Assembly: GCA_036490955.1 (NCBI GenBank)
Contig: DASXCX010000123.1
Location: 1-37,378, forward strand
Direction: 5' to 3'
Source of the DNA: CAIKMD01 sp036490955
Lineage (GTDB): Bacteria; Pseudomonadota; Alphaproteobacteria; ATCC43930; CGMCC-115725
Length of the DNA stretch: 37,378 nt
Shown: positions 18,001-24,823 of the stretch, in pieces
How the letters are laid out: each line of letters begins with the position of its first letter
Numbering within the stretch: position 1 is the first letter of the stretch
The notes under the pieces: generated by a model
What the model saw: only the letters and a program-made list of their open reading frames with translations
The model's database searches: none
What the model was told of the DNA's origin: nothing
Program-made: the position numbers and the translations under genes

Positions 18001-18575
18001 TCGTCGCCGAAGAAATCCAAGCGCAGCGGCGATGGACTGCCCGAGGGGTACAAGTCGACGATACCGCCGCGCACCGCGTATTCGCCCGGCTCGCGCACCG
18101 TGTCGGTGCGGCTATAGCCGTTGCGGCTGAGGAACGAGAGCAGCCGCTCCACCGGCAGGCTGCCGCGCACCGCGAGCCGCAGAACTCGGTCGGCGAAAGC
18201 CTTGCGCGGCGGCATGCGCTGCAGCGCCGCATTCATCGTGGTCAGCACGATTCGTGGCGCATCGCTCGCCTCGATCAGTCGCGTCAGCGCGTCGATGCGC
18301 CGGCTGGTGATCTCGGCATTGGGTGAGACGCGGTCATAGGGCAGGCAATCCCAAGCCGGAAACGTGACGATGTCGATCTCGGGATAGAAGAATTGCAGCG
18401 CCTGGAACGTGCGGGCCATGCGGCCGTCGTCGCGACAGATATGGAGCAGCGCGTTCACCCCGCCGCGCGCCACGGCGCCCCCGATCACATAAGCATCGTG
18501 GCCCTCCGGCGTCGACGCGATCTCATGCTTGCCGCGCTGTTGGAAAAGAGAGTCGGTGCTACTCATCGAATCCAT
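15069..18575 (-). CDS. mfd: Transcription-repair coupling factor Mfd
   Basis: A complete 1168-residue Mfd, which dislodges stalled RNA polymerase by ATP-driven DNA translocation and recruits UvrA. The N-terminal UvrB-like region includes 'FPAWDCLPYDRVSPNAE'. The RNA-polymerase-interacting domain follows, near 'LQPGDLVVHAEHGIGRYDGL'. Helicase motifs include Walker A 'GDVGFGKT' (637-644), the 'DEEQHFG' box (from Asp738) and 'SRLVPAKQA'. The translocation (TRG) motif 'HDLDIRGAGNLLGEEQSG' starts at His957 and is intact. The C-terminal TRCF domain follows ('WTPQITIGTPVLIPETYV'). ATG 18575 and ATG 18566 are both possible starts; the difference is three residues. It is preceded by sdhE on the same strand, a common alphaproteobacterial arrangement. 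Confidence 0.98.
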   Translation of the reverse strand: MDSMSSTDSLFQQRGKHEIASTPEGHDAYVIGGAVARGGVNALLHICRDDGRMARTFQALQFFYPEIDIVTFPAWDCLPYDRVSPNAEITSRRIDALTRLIEASDAPRIVLTTMNAALQRMPPRKAFADRVLRLAVRGSLPVERLLSFLSRNGYSRTDTVREPGEYAVRGGIVDLYPSGSPSPLRLDFFGDEIENIRRFDALSQRTIGPAERLIIKPVSEVLLDDATISRFRTRYREQFGTAVNDDPLYEAVSAGHRYIGVEHWLPLFYESLETIFDYLPGAAVSLDHQSDGVRSDRLESIGDFYAARRDTGTVKGAVVYRPVEPKQLFLDAREWGQILTTRAVVQLSPFGGGTDAADGGAKPGMDFSAARADPSRNLFDIVQSQLKDEIAAGKRVLIAAYSAGSGERLGTLLKEHGAGETLAVPCWEDFRRLPTNALGLAVLAIERGFRFADTVLVTEQDMLGDRLSRPPRRRANYDQFVAEVATLQPGDLVVHAEHGIGRYDGLATLDVGGAPHDCLRVIYASDDKLFVPVENIEVLTRYGTEDANVALDKLGAMSWQSRKSRVKKRIKDIADELIAVAAQRQLKEGEPMVPTEGAYEEFAARFPFPETDDQDKAILDSFNDMASGKPMDRLICGDVGFGKTEVALRAAFVAAMSGTQVAVVVPTTLLARQHFRTFKERFAGLPLRVEQLSRLVPAKQAVQTKKDLAEGKIDIVVGTHSLLAKSIALKHLGLLIIDEEQHFGVTQKERLKQLKANVHVLTLTATPIPRTLQLALAGVREMSVIATPPVDRLAVRTFVLPYDPVVVREAVLRELHRGGQCFYVAPRITDLDEVQAQLKELVPEVKFVVAHGQMAPTRLEEVMTAFDAREFDVLLSTNIIESGLDIPSANTMIVHRADMFGLAQLYQLRGRIGRSKLRGYAYLTLPAGKMLTETAQRRLEVMQTLDTLGAGFTLASHDLDIRGAGNLLGEEQSGHVREVGIELYQHMLEEAVSAARSGDTSLGEAKDEWTPQITIGTPVLIPETYVADLPVRLGLYRRIAQLVDRREIDAFAAELVDRFGPLPSEVDNLLDIIAIKRFCRDAGVEKVDAGEKGASLTFRNNRFANPAGLVDFLQQNAATAKLRPDQKLVIMRNWEDTRERLKGVSGILGHLARIAAAPAPAAAMARAK

Positions 18576-18599
18576 TCAATTCACATCATGCGAATGAAA

Positions 18600-18656
18600 C
18601 GAGGCAATCCAGTTGTTGAGCCAGACGAGATTGCTTCGTCGCTGTGCTCCTCGCAG
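18600..18656. repeat. Dispersed-repeat fragment with hairpin between sdhE and mfd
   Basis: CGAGGCAATC (18600-18609) pairs with GATTGCTTCG (18628-18637) with one G-U. The right part, running on to 18656, matches from memory the widespread 'gattgcttcgtcgct..gctcctcgc' dispersed palindrome of proteobacterial genomes. It sits in the 100-nt gap between sdhE and mfd, both read leftward. It may modulate read-through or mRNA stability. Confidence 0.45.
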
Positions 18657-18675
18657 ACGACCAAAAACCGCCTCA

Positions 18676-18945
18676 TCACACGGCCCCCGGATAGCGGAAG
18701 CGCAGCAATAGAAGCAGCACGTCGCTCATCTTCTCCGGGGGCGGCGTGGTGCGGCCGGAGATCCAATCGAAAAGATCGCCGTCATTCTCGTCCAGCATCG
18801 TCTCATAGGCATCGAGTTGCGCCGGGTTGAAGGCGCCGAGATGCGCCGCGGCGAAGGCGCCGAGCAGCAGATCGCTCTCCTTGGTGCCACGATGGCTGCT
18901 TTGATAGAGCAGCCGCTTGCGGCGGGTTGGAATGTCTTCGTCCAT
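18676..18945 (-). CDS. sdhE: Succinate dehydrogenase FAD assembly factor SdhE
   Basis: An 89-residue protein of the SdhE/Sdh5 (DUF339) family, which promotes covalent FAD attachment to the flavoprotein subunit of succinate dehydrogenase. The signature RGxxE is readable as 'RGTKESDLLLGAFA' starting at Arg19, preceded by 'RRKRLLYQSSH'. The tail has the usual 'ETMLDENDGDLFDWISG'. I chose ATG 18945, with GGAAG upstream; an earlier ATG (19011) would add 22 residues not seen in the family. It lies just upstream of mfd. The sdh genes themselves are not in the window. Confidence 0.92.
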   Translation of the reverse strand: MDEDIPTRRKRLLYQSSHRGTKESDLLLGAFAAAHLGAFNPAQLDAYETMLDENDGDLFDWISGRTTPPPEKMSDVLLLLLRFRYPGAV

Positions 18946-18963
18946 GCCACTTCCGCAATCGCT

Positions 18964-19027
18964 CCCGGCCGCGGCGGAAATCCGGCGCGGCGCTTTCGCG
19001 AAAAATGCCACTTGGCCGCGGGCCGGG
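18964..19027. repeat. Imperfect GC-rich inverted repeat upstream of sdhE
   Basis: CCCGGCCGCGG (18964-18974) faces CCGCGGGCCGGG (19016-19027), complementary apart from one extra G. It occupies the divergent gap between sdhE and the metallo-hydrolase gene, so it sits in the region where both promoters must lie. Composition resembles dispersed alphaproteobacterial palindromes. Confidence 0.35.
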
Positions 19028-19097
19028 CAAGAGCACGTCCTGGATGACAGGGTTGCGCCGCGCTGATAGGAAGGCGTTCCGATAGGGAGAAATGCCG

Positions 19098-20201
19098 ATG
19101 CGATGGAACCTTGCCGCCGGGAGCGCGGCCGCTGCCCTCTCCGTCCTCACCGCCAGCACGCCTTCGATAGCCTGGGCCGATCCCTTCGCCGATCCGCGCG
19201 CCGAGAAGATTCCTGCGCTCGAGCAACTCGGGGCTTTCACCAATGAATCGCGCGATCCGGCTTGTGTCGACGCCACGCTGGTCTCGACCGGCGGTGCCGC
19301 GCCACGCGACCGCCACACCCTCGCCGTGCGCTGGACCGGTTTTGCCAATTACGAACTCGTCTACAACGGCAAGATCATCCTGCTCGATGCTTTCTTCGAT
19401 CGTGGCAGCAACTATCCAGCGCTCGGTTTCACCGCCGCCGATGTGAAGAAGGCGGATGTCATTCTGCTTGGCCACGGCCATTTCGATCACATGGCGGATG
19501 CTGCTTCGGTCGCGATCCGCACCGGTGCGACGATCGTCGGCGCGGCCGTCACGACCGAGAAGCTTAAATCGCAGGATGTGCCGGAGAAGCAGATCCGCAC
19601 CGTGTTCGGGCGCTCGCAGGAAAAACTGTTCTTTGCCGGCTTCAACGTTCAGCCGGTGTTGGCCCTGCACGGCCAGCCGGACAAGCATCTGACTCAGGTG
19701 ATGGAAGGCGCGGTCAATTCGCTCGCGCCGAAGCTCACCCCGGAGCAGGAGGCGGAAGAGAAAACGATCCAGGACGGCGGCACCTTCGATCCGCGCGTCA
19801 TCACCGAAGGCACCATCCTCTATATCATCACCTTCGATGACGGCTTCCGCGTGGTCTATCGCGACAGCGGCGGCCACATCACCGATTATGAGAAGGCGGC
19901 GTTCGCCCAATCGCCCGGCGTCGATCTCGCCATTGTCGCGCTCTCGGCGGATTTCTTAAACCCGCTGGTCGGGGCGCAGGCCTTGGAGCATGAGAAGCTC
20001 TACAAGCCCGATGTGTTCATGCCCGCGCATCACGACGCCGCCTTCAGCGGCCACACGCCGCTCTGGCGCGCGACCGAGCCGGTGTTCCAGACACTGAAAG
20101 ATGCCGACCCGCACCTCACCACCGTGTCGCGCGAATATCGCGAGCCAGTCTGCTTCGATACCGAGGTGAATATCGCGCATGGCCGGACACGCGGCGGGTA
20201 A
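19098..20201 (+). CDS. Exported metallo-beta-lactamase-fold hydrolase (UlaG-like)
   Basis: A 367-residue protein with an N-terminal signal peptide ending 'SIAWA' before Asp-Pro, so periplasmic. The zinc-binding motif 'HGHFDH' is at residues 126-131, preceded by 'LLGHG' and followed by later histidines in 'LALHGQPDKH' and 'FMPAHHDAAFSGH' that complete a dinuclear site. The opening of the fold, 'HTLAVRWTGFANYELVYNGK', is like the UlaG/L-ascorbate-6-phosphate lactonase group. Hydrolysis of a periplasmic ester, lactone or similar is expected; no antibiotic-resistance role is implied. ATG 19098 has AGGGAG 8 nt upstream; the ATG at 19092 is too close to the site. It begins the accessory block between sdhE and recG. 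Confidence 0.82.
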   Translation: MRWNLAAGSAAAALSVLTASTPSIAWADPFADPRAEKIPALEQLGAFTNESRDPACVDATLVSTGGAAPRDRHTLAVRWTGFANYELVYNGKIILLDAFFDRGSNYPALGFTAADVKKADVILLGHGHFDHMADAASVAIRTGATIVGAAVTTEKLKSQDVPEKQIRTVFGRSQEKLFFAGFNVQPVLALHGQPDKHLTQVMEGAVNSLAPKLTPEQEAEEKTIQDGGTFDPRVITEGTILYIITFDDGFRVVYRDSGGHITDYEKAAFAQSPGVDLAIVALSADFLNPLVGAQALEHEKLYKPDVFMPAHHDAAFSGHTPLWRATEPVFQTLKDADPHLTTVSREYREPVCFDTEVNIAHGRTRGG

Positions 20202-20624
20202 CAATTAAGTCTAAGTGACATAAATCGAACCGCGACATTTTTGTGGATTGGCTCTCCGACCAACTCACTCGCCACCTTTGACGACCCAAGGCCGGCAACG
20301 TCTTTGCAGACTCATCCGGCACCCTGCTTGCCGGCTTTCGTGAAGCTTCCCTCACCCTTTGCTATGACTTCGCGATTAAGGTAAGATGATCCCTGTTGCG
20401 AGCGGAGTTCCTCGCTCTTTGAACGCGTCGCCTTGCTAAAACCGTAATCACGGTGAAGCCGTCGAACGAGGCGCGCGAAAATCGATAAAGATGCAGAGAC
20501 GCATCGTGCGGCAAGCGATCCGCAAAAAAATGGTGCGTTTTTAGAAGCATGAGCGCCTTACGATCGCGAGCGCGGCGCGCGTCAAACCTGGGCACGTCAG
20601 ACAAGCAAAAGAAGGAAAGCAAGG
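20202..20624. other. 423-bp gap without a convincing gene
   Basis: No open frame here has protein-like composition. It is less GC-rich than its surroundings in places. GCCGGCAA (20291-20298) faces TTGCCGGC (20328-20335) and is followed by TTT, a possible weak terminator for the hydrolase gene. ACCGT-AATC-ACGGT forms a small hairpin near 20440. The promoter of the following small gene would lie in the last 60 nt, but no clear -10/-35 pair is seen. Confidence 0.5.
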
Positions 20625-20879
20625 ATGGCAGCTAAGAAAGCAAACACGACACCCGTTGGGCAGCCTTCGGAGCAACAGCAGGCAACCGAGCATGCAAACT
20701 TCCCGCATGCGGTGGAATCGCCTTATCGCGCCGGATGGGAGCATGCGTTGACCGAGAAATGTGGCGTGCGCGGAAAAACTTGGACCAGCACCAAGAGCAT
20801 GCCGCAGTGGACGGTGCGCTTTAGAAACAGTGAGGCCGCCGCGTGGTTTAAGAAAACTTGGACCGCGGAAGCTTGGTAA
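20625..20879 (+). CDS. Small Trp-rich hypothetical protein
   Basis: An 84-residue ORF starting ATG 20625 with GAAGGAAAG 3-12 nt upstream, a good ribosome site. The N-terminal 25 residues are Ala/Gln/Thr-rich and polar. The rest contains five tryptophans and many charged residues ('YRAGWEHALTEKCGVRG', 'AAAWFKKTWTAEAW'). The only cysteine is Cys46 in 'EKCGVRG'. No signal peptide, membrane segment or known family is recognised. The isolated position in a long gene-poor stretch, with less GC-rich surroundings, makes recent acquisition or an orphan gene possible. A chance ORF is not excluded. Confidence 0.45.
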   Translation: MAAKKANTTPVGQPSEQQQATEHANFPHAVESPYRAGWEHALTEKCGVRGKTWTSTKSMPQWTVRFRNSEAAAWFKKTWTAEAW

Positions 20880-21108
20880 CGGCGAGTTGTGCGGCTGCGG
20901 CTGCGTCCGTGTCATCGACGGACCGCCGCCGGCCTTTCATGGTTCTTTTCCCGCAAACAAGCTGCGCCGTCGCAGAGTCATGTCTCTCTCGAAGAGACGA
21001 CCAGACCGACCCGTGATTGGATGAGACGCCGGGAAAATTAGCCTCATCGAGCGTAGATGACATCTGACAGCGGCATTGTTAGAACCCTCTCAAACGTGGG
21101 AGGGATCT

Positions 21109-22080
21109 ATGGCCGAAAAGCCGCTCGTCATCGCGCTCGAAGAGCACTATCTCGACGATGAGGTGAAGGCGAAATTCTCGCCCGCCGATGCGCGCGCCGG
21201 GTCGCCACCGGAGACCGCCAAGCGCCTCGCCGATCTCGGCACGTTGCGGCTCAAGGAAATGGACGAGGCCGGCATCGACATCCAGGTCGTGTCGCACGGC
21301 GCGCCCTCGGTGCAAAAGATGGATGCCGAAAGCGCCGTCGCCCTTGCCCGCAAGGCCAACGACCGACTGTTCGAGGCTTGCCGCGCCAACAAGGAGCGAC
21401 TCTACGCTTTCGCCGTCTGCCCAACACCCGATCCGAAAGCCGCGGCCGACGAGCTCGAGCGCACGGTGACCAAGTACAACGCCAAGGGCGTGATGATCCA
21501 CGGCCTGACCAATGGCGTCTTCCATGACGACAAGCGCTTCTGGCCGATCTATGAGCGCGCCGCGGCGCTCGACGTGCCGATCTACATCCATCCCGCTTAC
21601 CCCCATCCGGCGGTGGTCGAGGCCTATTACAAGGATTATCTCGGCGCCTATCCCAATCTCGCCTCGTCCGGCTGGGGCTTCGGCGTCGAGACCGCGACGC
21701 AAGGAATCCGCTTTGTGCTTTCGGGCGTATTCGACAAATATCCGAAGCTGCAGATCATCCTCGGCCACATGGGCGAGGGCCTGCCCTTCTTCGTTTGGCG
21801 CATCAGCCAGAGCTTGGCGCGGCCCGGCAACGCCGGCGCGGCGAAAACCTTCCGCGATGTATTCAGCGAGCATTTCTACGTCACCACCAGCGGCTTCTTC
21901 TCCGACCCGGCGCTGCAATGCTGCATCACCGAGCTCGGCATCGATCGCGTGATGTTCTCGATCGATTATCCCTTCGTCGACAACCCGCCGGGCACCGAAT
22001 GGGTCAACGCGTTGCAGATGAACGCCGCAGATAAGGAAAAGATTCTCAGCGGCAATGCGAAGCGGCTTTTGAAGATCTAG
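21109..22080 (+). CDS. Amidohydrolase-2 family protein, gamma-resorcylate decarboxylase-like (copy 1)
   Basis: A 323-residue TIM-barrel protein of the amidohydrolase-2/ACMSD branch. The N-terminal 'ALEEHY' (Glu11, His13) replaces the usual HxH pair and is the mark of the 2,6-dihydroxybenzoate (gamma-resorcylate) and 2,3-dihydroxybenzoate decarboxylase group. Other metal or catalytic residues are His161 ('IYIHPAY'), His220 ('LGHMGE') and Asp286 ('SIDYPF'). Non-oxidative decarboxylation of a hydroxybenzoate, or a related C-C cleavage, is the expected chemistry; the substrate is inferred only from family. GGAGGG lies 5 nt before ATG 21109. A paralogue follows 10 nt after the stop, so the two are co-transcribed. 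Confidence 0.88.
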   Translation: MAEKPLVIALEEHYLDDEVKAKFSPADARAGSPPETAKRLADLGTLRLKEMDEAGIDIQVVSHGAPSVQKMDAESAVALARKANDRLFEACRANKERLYAFAVCPTPDPKAAADELERTVTKYNAKGVMIHGLTNGVFHDDKRFWPIYERAAALDVPIYIHPAYPHPAVVEAYYKDYLGAYPNLASSGWGFGVETATQGIRFVLSGVFDKYPKLQIILGHMGEGLPFFVWRISQSLARPGNAGAAKTFRDVFSEHFYVTTSGFFSDPALQCCITELGIDRVMFSIDYPFVDNPPGTEWVNALQMNAADKEKILSGNAKRLLKI

Positions 22081-22090
22081 GGAGGTCTCG

Positions 22091-23053
22091 ATGATCCAGA
22101 ATCATCCCGTCATCGCGCTCGAAGAGCATTACTGGCACACCGACGTCGTCAAGAAGAGCGGCGGCGACGCCGGCAGCCATCGCTCCAACGAGATCATGGA
22201 GCGGCTTTACGAGATCGGGCCGCGGCGCATCGAAACCATGGACGAGGCCGGCATCGACGTGCAGCTCCTGGGTCACGGCATGCCGGCGACCCAGCGCATG
22301 GATGCCGAAAGCGCGGTGCGGCTCGCGCGCATTTCGAACGATTACGTCGCCGAGAAGTGCAAACCCTATCCGACGCGGCTTTATGGCTTCGCCAATCTGC
22401 CGACGCCCGATCCCAAAGCCGCCGCCGACGAGCTCGAGCGCACCGTGGTGAAGCTCGGCTTCAAGGGCGCGATGGTGCACGGGCCGAGCAACGGCATCTT
22501 CCTCGACGACGAGCGCTTCTGGCCGATGTGGGAACGCGCCGCCGCGCTCGATGTGCCGATCTACATCCATCCGGCGACGATGGACGAGCGCGTCGCCGAT
22601 ATCTATCTGAAGGACTATCTCAAGAAGCATCCGCAGCTCGTCGGCGCCGCCTGGGGCTTCACCATGGAGACCGCGACGATCGGCTTGCGCATGGTGCTGT
22701 CGGGCGTGTTCGAGAAATACCCGAAGCTGCAGATCATCCTCGGACATATGGGGGAGACCTTGCCGTTCCTGCTGCATCGCGAGAGCGAGACGCTGCGCGC
22801 GCTGACCAGCGACGGCAAGACTTTCCGCGACATCTTCTGCAACCACTTCTACATCACGACGAGCGGCTATTACTCAACACCAGCGCTCAACTTCACGATC
22901 ACGGAGATGGGCATCGACCGCGTGCTGTTCTCGGTCGACTACCCTTACGTCGACAGCAAGGCCGGCACCGATTGGATGGCGGCGCTCCAGCTCAATGCGT
23001 CCGACAAAGGCAAGATCCTCGGCCACAATGCCAAGCGGCTGCTGAAGGTTTAG
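22091..23053 (+). CDS. Amidohydrolase-2 family protein, gamma-resorcylate decarboxylase-like (copy 2)
   Basis: A 320-residue paralogue of the preceding protein, collinear along its length. It shares 'VIALEEHY', 'TPDPKAAADELERTV', 'YPKLQIILGHMGE' and the C-terminal 'NAKRLLK'. Metal residues are Glu11, His13, His160, His219 and Asp283. It differs most in residues 16-45 and in the helix after His160 ('PATMDERVADIYLKD' against 'PAYPHPAVVEAYYKD'), which line the active-site mouth, so the two enzymes probably differ in substrate or form a heteromer. GGGAGG lies 5 nt before ATG. The pair is flanked by gaps of 229 and 177 bp, so it looks like a two-gene operon. Confidence 0.88.
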   Translation: MIQNHPVIALEEHYWHTDVVKKSGGDAGSHRSNEIMERLYEIGPRRIETMDEAGIDVQLLGHGMPATQRMDAESAVRLARISNDYVAEKCKPYPTRLYGFANLPTPDPKAAADELERTVVKLGFKGAMVHGPSNGIFLDDERFWPMWERAAALDVPIYIHPATMDERVADIYLKDYLKKHPQLVGAAWGFTMETATIGLRMVLSGVFEKYPKLQIILGHMGETLPFLLHRESETLRALTSDGKTFRDIFCNHFYITTSGYYSTPALNFTITEMGIDRVLFSVDYPYVDSKAGTDWMAALQLNASDKGKILGHNAKRLLKV

Positions 23054-23230
23054 GCCATCGGCGCCTGCGGCATTCTGTATCGGCCACCTACGTAGTCATG
23101 GTTACCCTTTTCTTAAGTCATTTCGGATAGGGTGGCGCCGCTTTCGCTAGGTCCGCCCGTCTTGCGTCGCCGCGGCGGCTAAACCGGCAGTCAAATCCGG
23201 GAATGAGACGCCAGGATTTGCTGTCCGTCC

Positions 23231-24823
23231 ATGCTCTTTCGTCAGTCCCGCTCCCGCCGCGACTTCTTGCGCGCGACCGCGCTCGCTGCGCTGTCGGCCA
23301 CGGTGGCTGCAAAAACGGTTCGTGCCGCGTCATCTGCCGGGATCGATGTGCGCGCTTGCGGCGCCACCGGCAACGGCCGCACCCTCGATACCAAGGCGAT
23401 CAATGCCGCGATCGACGGCATGGCGGCCAAGGGCGGCGGCACGGTACGTATTCCCGCCGGCGATTATCTCTGCCACACGATTCATCTGCGCGACGGGATC
23501 ACGCTCTATCTCGAGCGCGGCGCGGTGCTGCGCGCAGCGCCGGCCGGCCAATACGATCCTTTCGGGCCGAACCGCTGGGACCGCTATCAGGATTTCGGCC
23601 ACAGCCATTGGCGTGACAGCATGATCTGCGGCGTGGGCGTCAAGGACGTCGCGATCGCGGGCCCCGGCCTCATCTGCGGCAACGGGCTCAGCCGCGGCGA
23701 AGCGAGCTATGCCAGCGCGCGGCCCGGCGGCGCCGACAAGATCATCGCGCTGAAAGAATGCCAAAATGTCAGTCTCAGCGGCTTCAGCCTGATCGGCACG
23801 CCGCATATCGCCATCCTCGCGAGCGGCGTCAGCAACCTGCGGGTCAACCGGTTGCTGGTCGATGTCGGCCGCGACGGCATCGATATCGATTGCTGCGAGG
23901 ATGTCGTCGTCGAGGACAGCGCCTTCAACACGCCGCATGACGACAGCATCGTACTCAAATCCTCGAACGCGCTCGGCTATCGCCGGTCAACGCGCAACGT
24001 GCAGATCCGCCGTTGCCTCGTGACCGGTGGCTTCGAGCCCGGCACGCTCTATGACGGCCGCAGCATCGCGATCGGTGCTGCCGACGGCATGAAGGCGCGG
24101 ATCAAGATCGGCACCGAATCCTGCTGGGGCTTCGATCGCGTCTCGGTCGAGAATTGCGTCGTCTGGAATGCGCTCGGCATTCCGTTGCTCGCCGTTGATG
24201 GCGGCGCGCTGACGCATGTGTCGCTGCGCGACATAACCATGCACAACATTCAGGACGCCCCGCTCTTCCTACGCCTCGGCAGCCGCTTGCGCGCGCCGGA
24301 CGGAGCGAAAGTCGAAGAATATTCCGGCATCATCGTCGAAAATCTTGCCTGCGACGGTTTCCGCATGCCGGTGACGATCAGCGGCCTTCCCGGCCATCCC
24401 ATCGCCGATGTCACGCTGCGCAATGTCGAACTGACGAGGCACGGTGCACCGACGGTGCAAGAGGGCGGCGGCTGGATTCCGCGTGCGGCAGCTTTCGCGG
24501 CGAGCGATGTCGCTCCGCCCGAGAATGCCGGCGACTATCCGGAAGCCGGCATGTTCGGGCCGTTGCCGGCGCGTTTCCTCTTCGCGCGCCACGTCCAGAA
24601 TCTCGCGATCGATGGGCTAAGGCTGAAATCGAACGCTGCCGGGAAACCGCTTACCGCTGCCGCGACAACGAGCACCGTGCCACTCTTCTGGTTCGACGAC
24701 ATCGAAGACGCGCGCTTTGCCGATATCGAAGCGCCAGACGGCGCGACGGGGCCAATCTGCAACCCAGGCTCGCCTTGCCGCCTTTCCGTGACGGCGAGCG
24801 GCGCGAAAACTCGCCTCAATTAG
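23231..24823 (+). CDS. Tat-exported GH28-like (polygalacturonase-type) beta-helix protein
   Basis: A 530-residue protein with a twin-arginine signal 'SRRDFLRAT' (8-16) and cleavage near 'VRAA'. The mature part opens with 'IDVRACGATGNGRTLDTKA', the classic start of pectate-lyase/GH28 right-handed beta-helices. The GH28 active-site region is readable as 'GRDGIDIDCCEDVVVEDS' (about 214-231) and 'PHDDSIVLKSS' (Asp237, Asp238), then 'GRSIAIG'. These acidic residues correspond to the catalytic aspartates of GH28. It probably hydrolyses a uronic-acid- or rhamnose-containing polysaccharide outside the cytoplasm. The ribosome site is weak (AGGA, long spacing). The 3' end overlaps the convergent glycosyltransferase gene by 8 bp. 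Confidence 0.82.
   Translation: MLFRQSRSRRDFLRATALAALSATVAAKTVRAASSAGIDVRACGATGNGRTLDTKAINAAIDGMAAKGGGTVRIPAGDYLCHTIHLRDGITLYLERGAVLRAAPAGQYDPFGPNRWDRYQDFGHSHWRDSMICGVGVKDVAIAGPGLICGNGLSRGEASYASARPGGADKIIALKECQNVSLSGFSLIGTPHIAILASGVSNLRVNRLLVDVGRDGIDIDCCEDVVVEDSAFNTPHDDSIVLKSSNALGYRRSTRNVQIRRCLVTGGFEPGTLYDGRSIAIGAADGMKARIKIGTESCWGFDRVSVENCVVWNALGIPLLAVDGGALTHVSLRDITMHNIQDAPLFLRLGSRLRAPDGAKVEEYSGIIVENLACDGFRMPVTISGLPGHPIADVTLRNVELTRHGAPTVQEGGGWIPRAAAFAASDVAPPENAGDYPEAGMFGPLPARFLFARHVQNLAIDGLRLKSNAAGKPLTAAATTSTVPLFWFDDIEDARFADIEAPDGATGPICNPGSPCRLSVTASGAKTRLN

Noticed and set aside
19098..20201. Antibiotic-resistance beta-lactamase
   Set aside because: The HxHxDH motif is shared by the whole metallo-hydrolase fold, and the overall sequence is UlaG-like, not that of a class B beta-lactamase.
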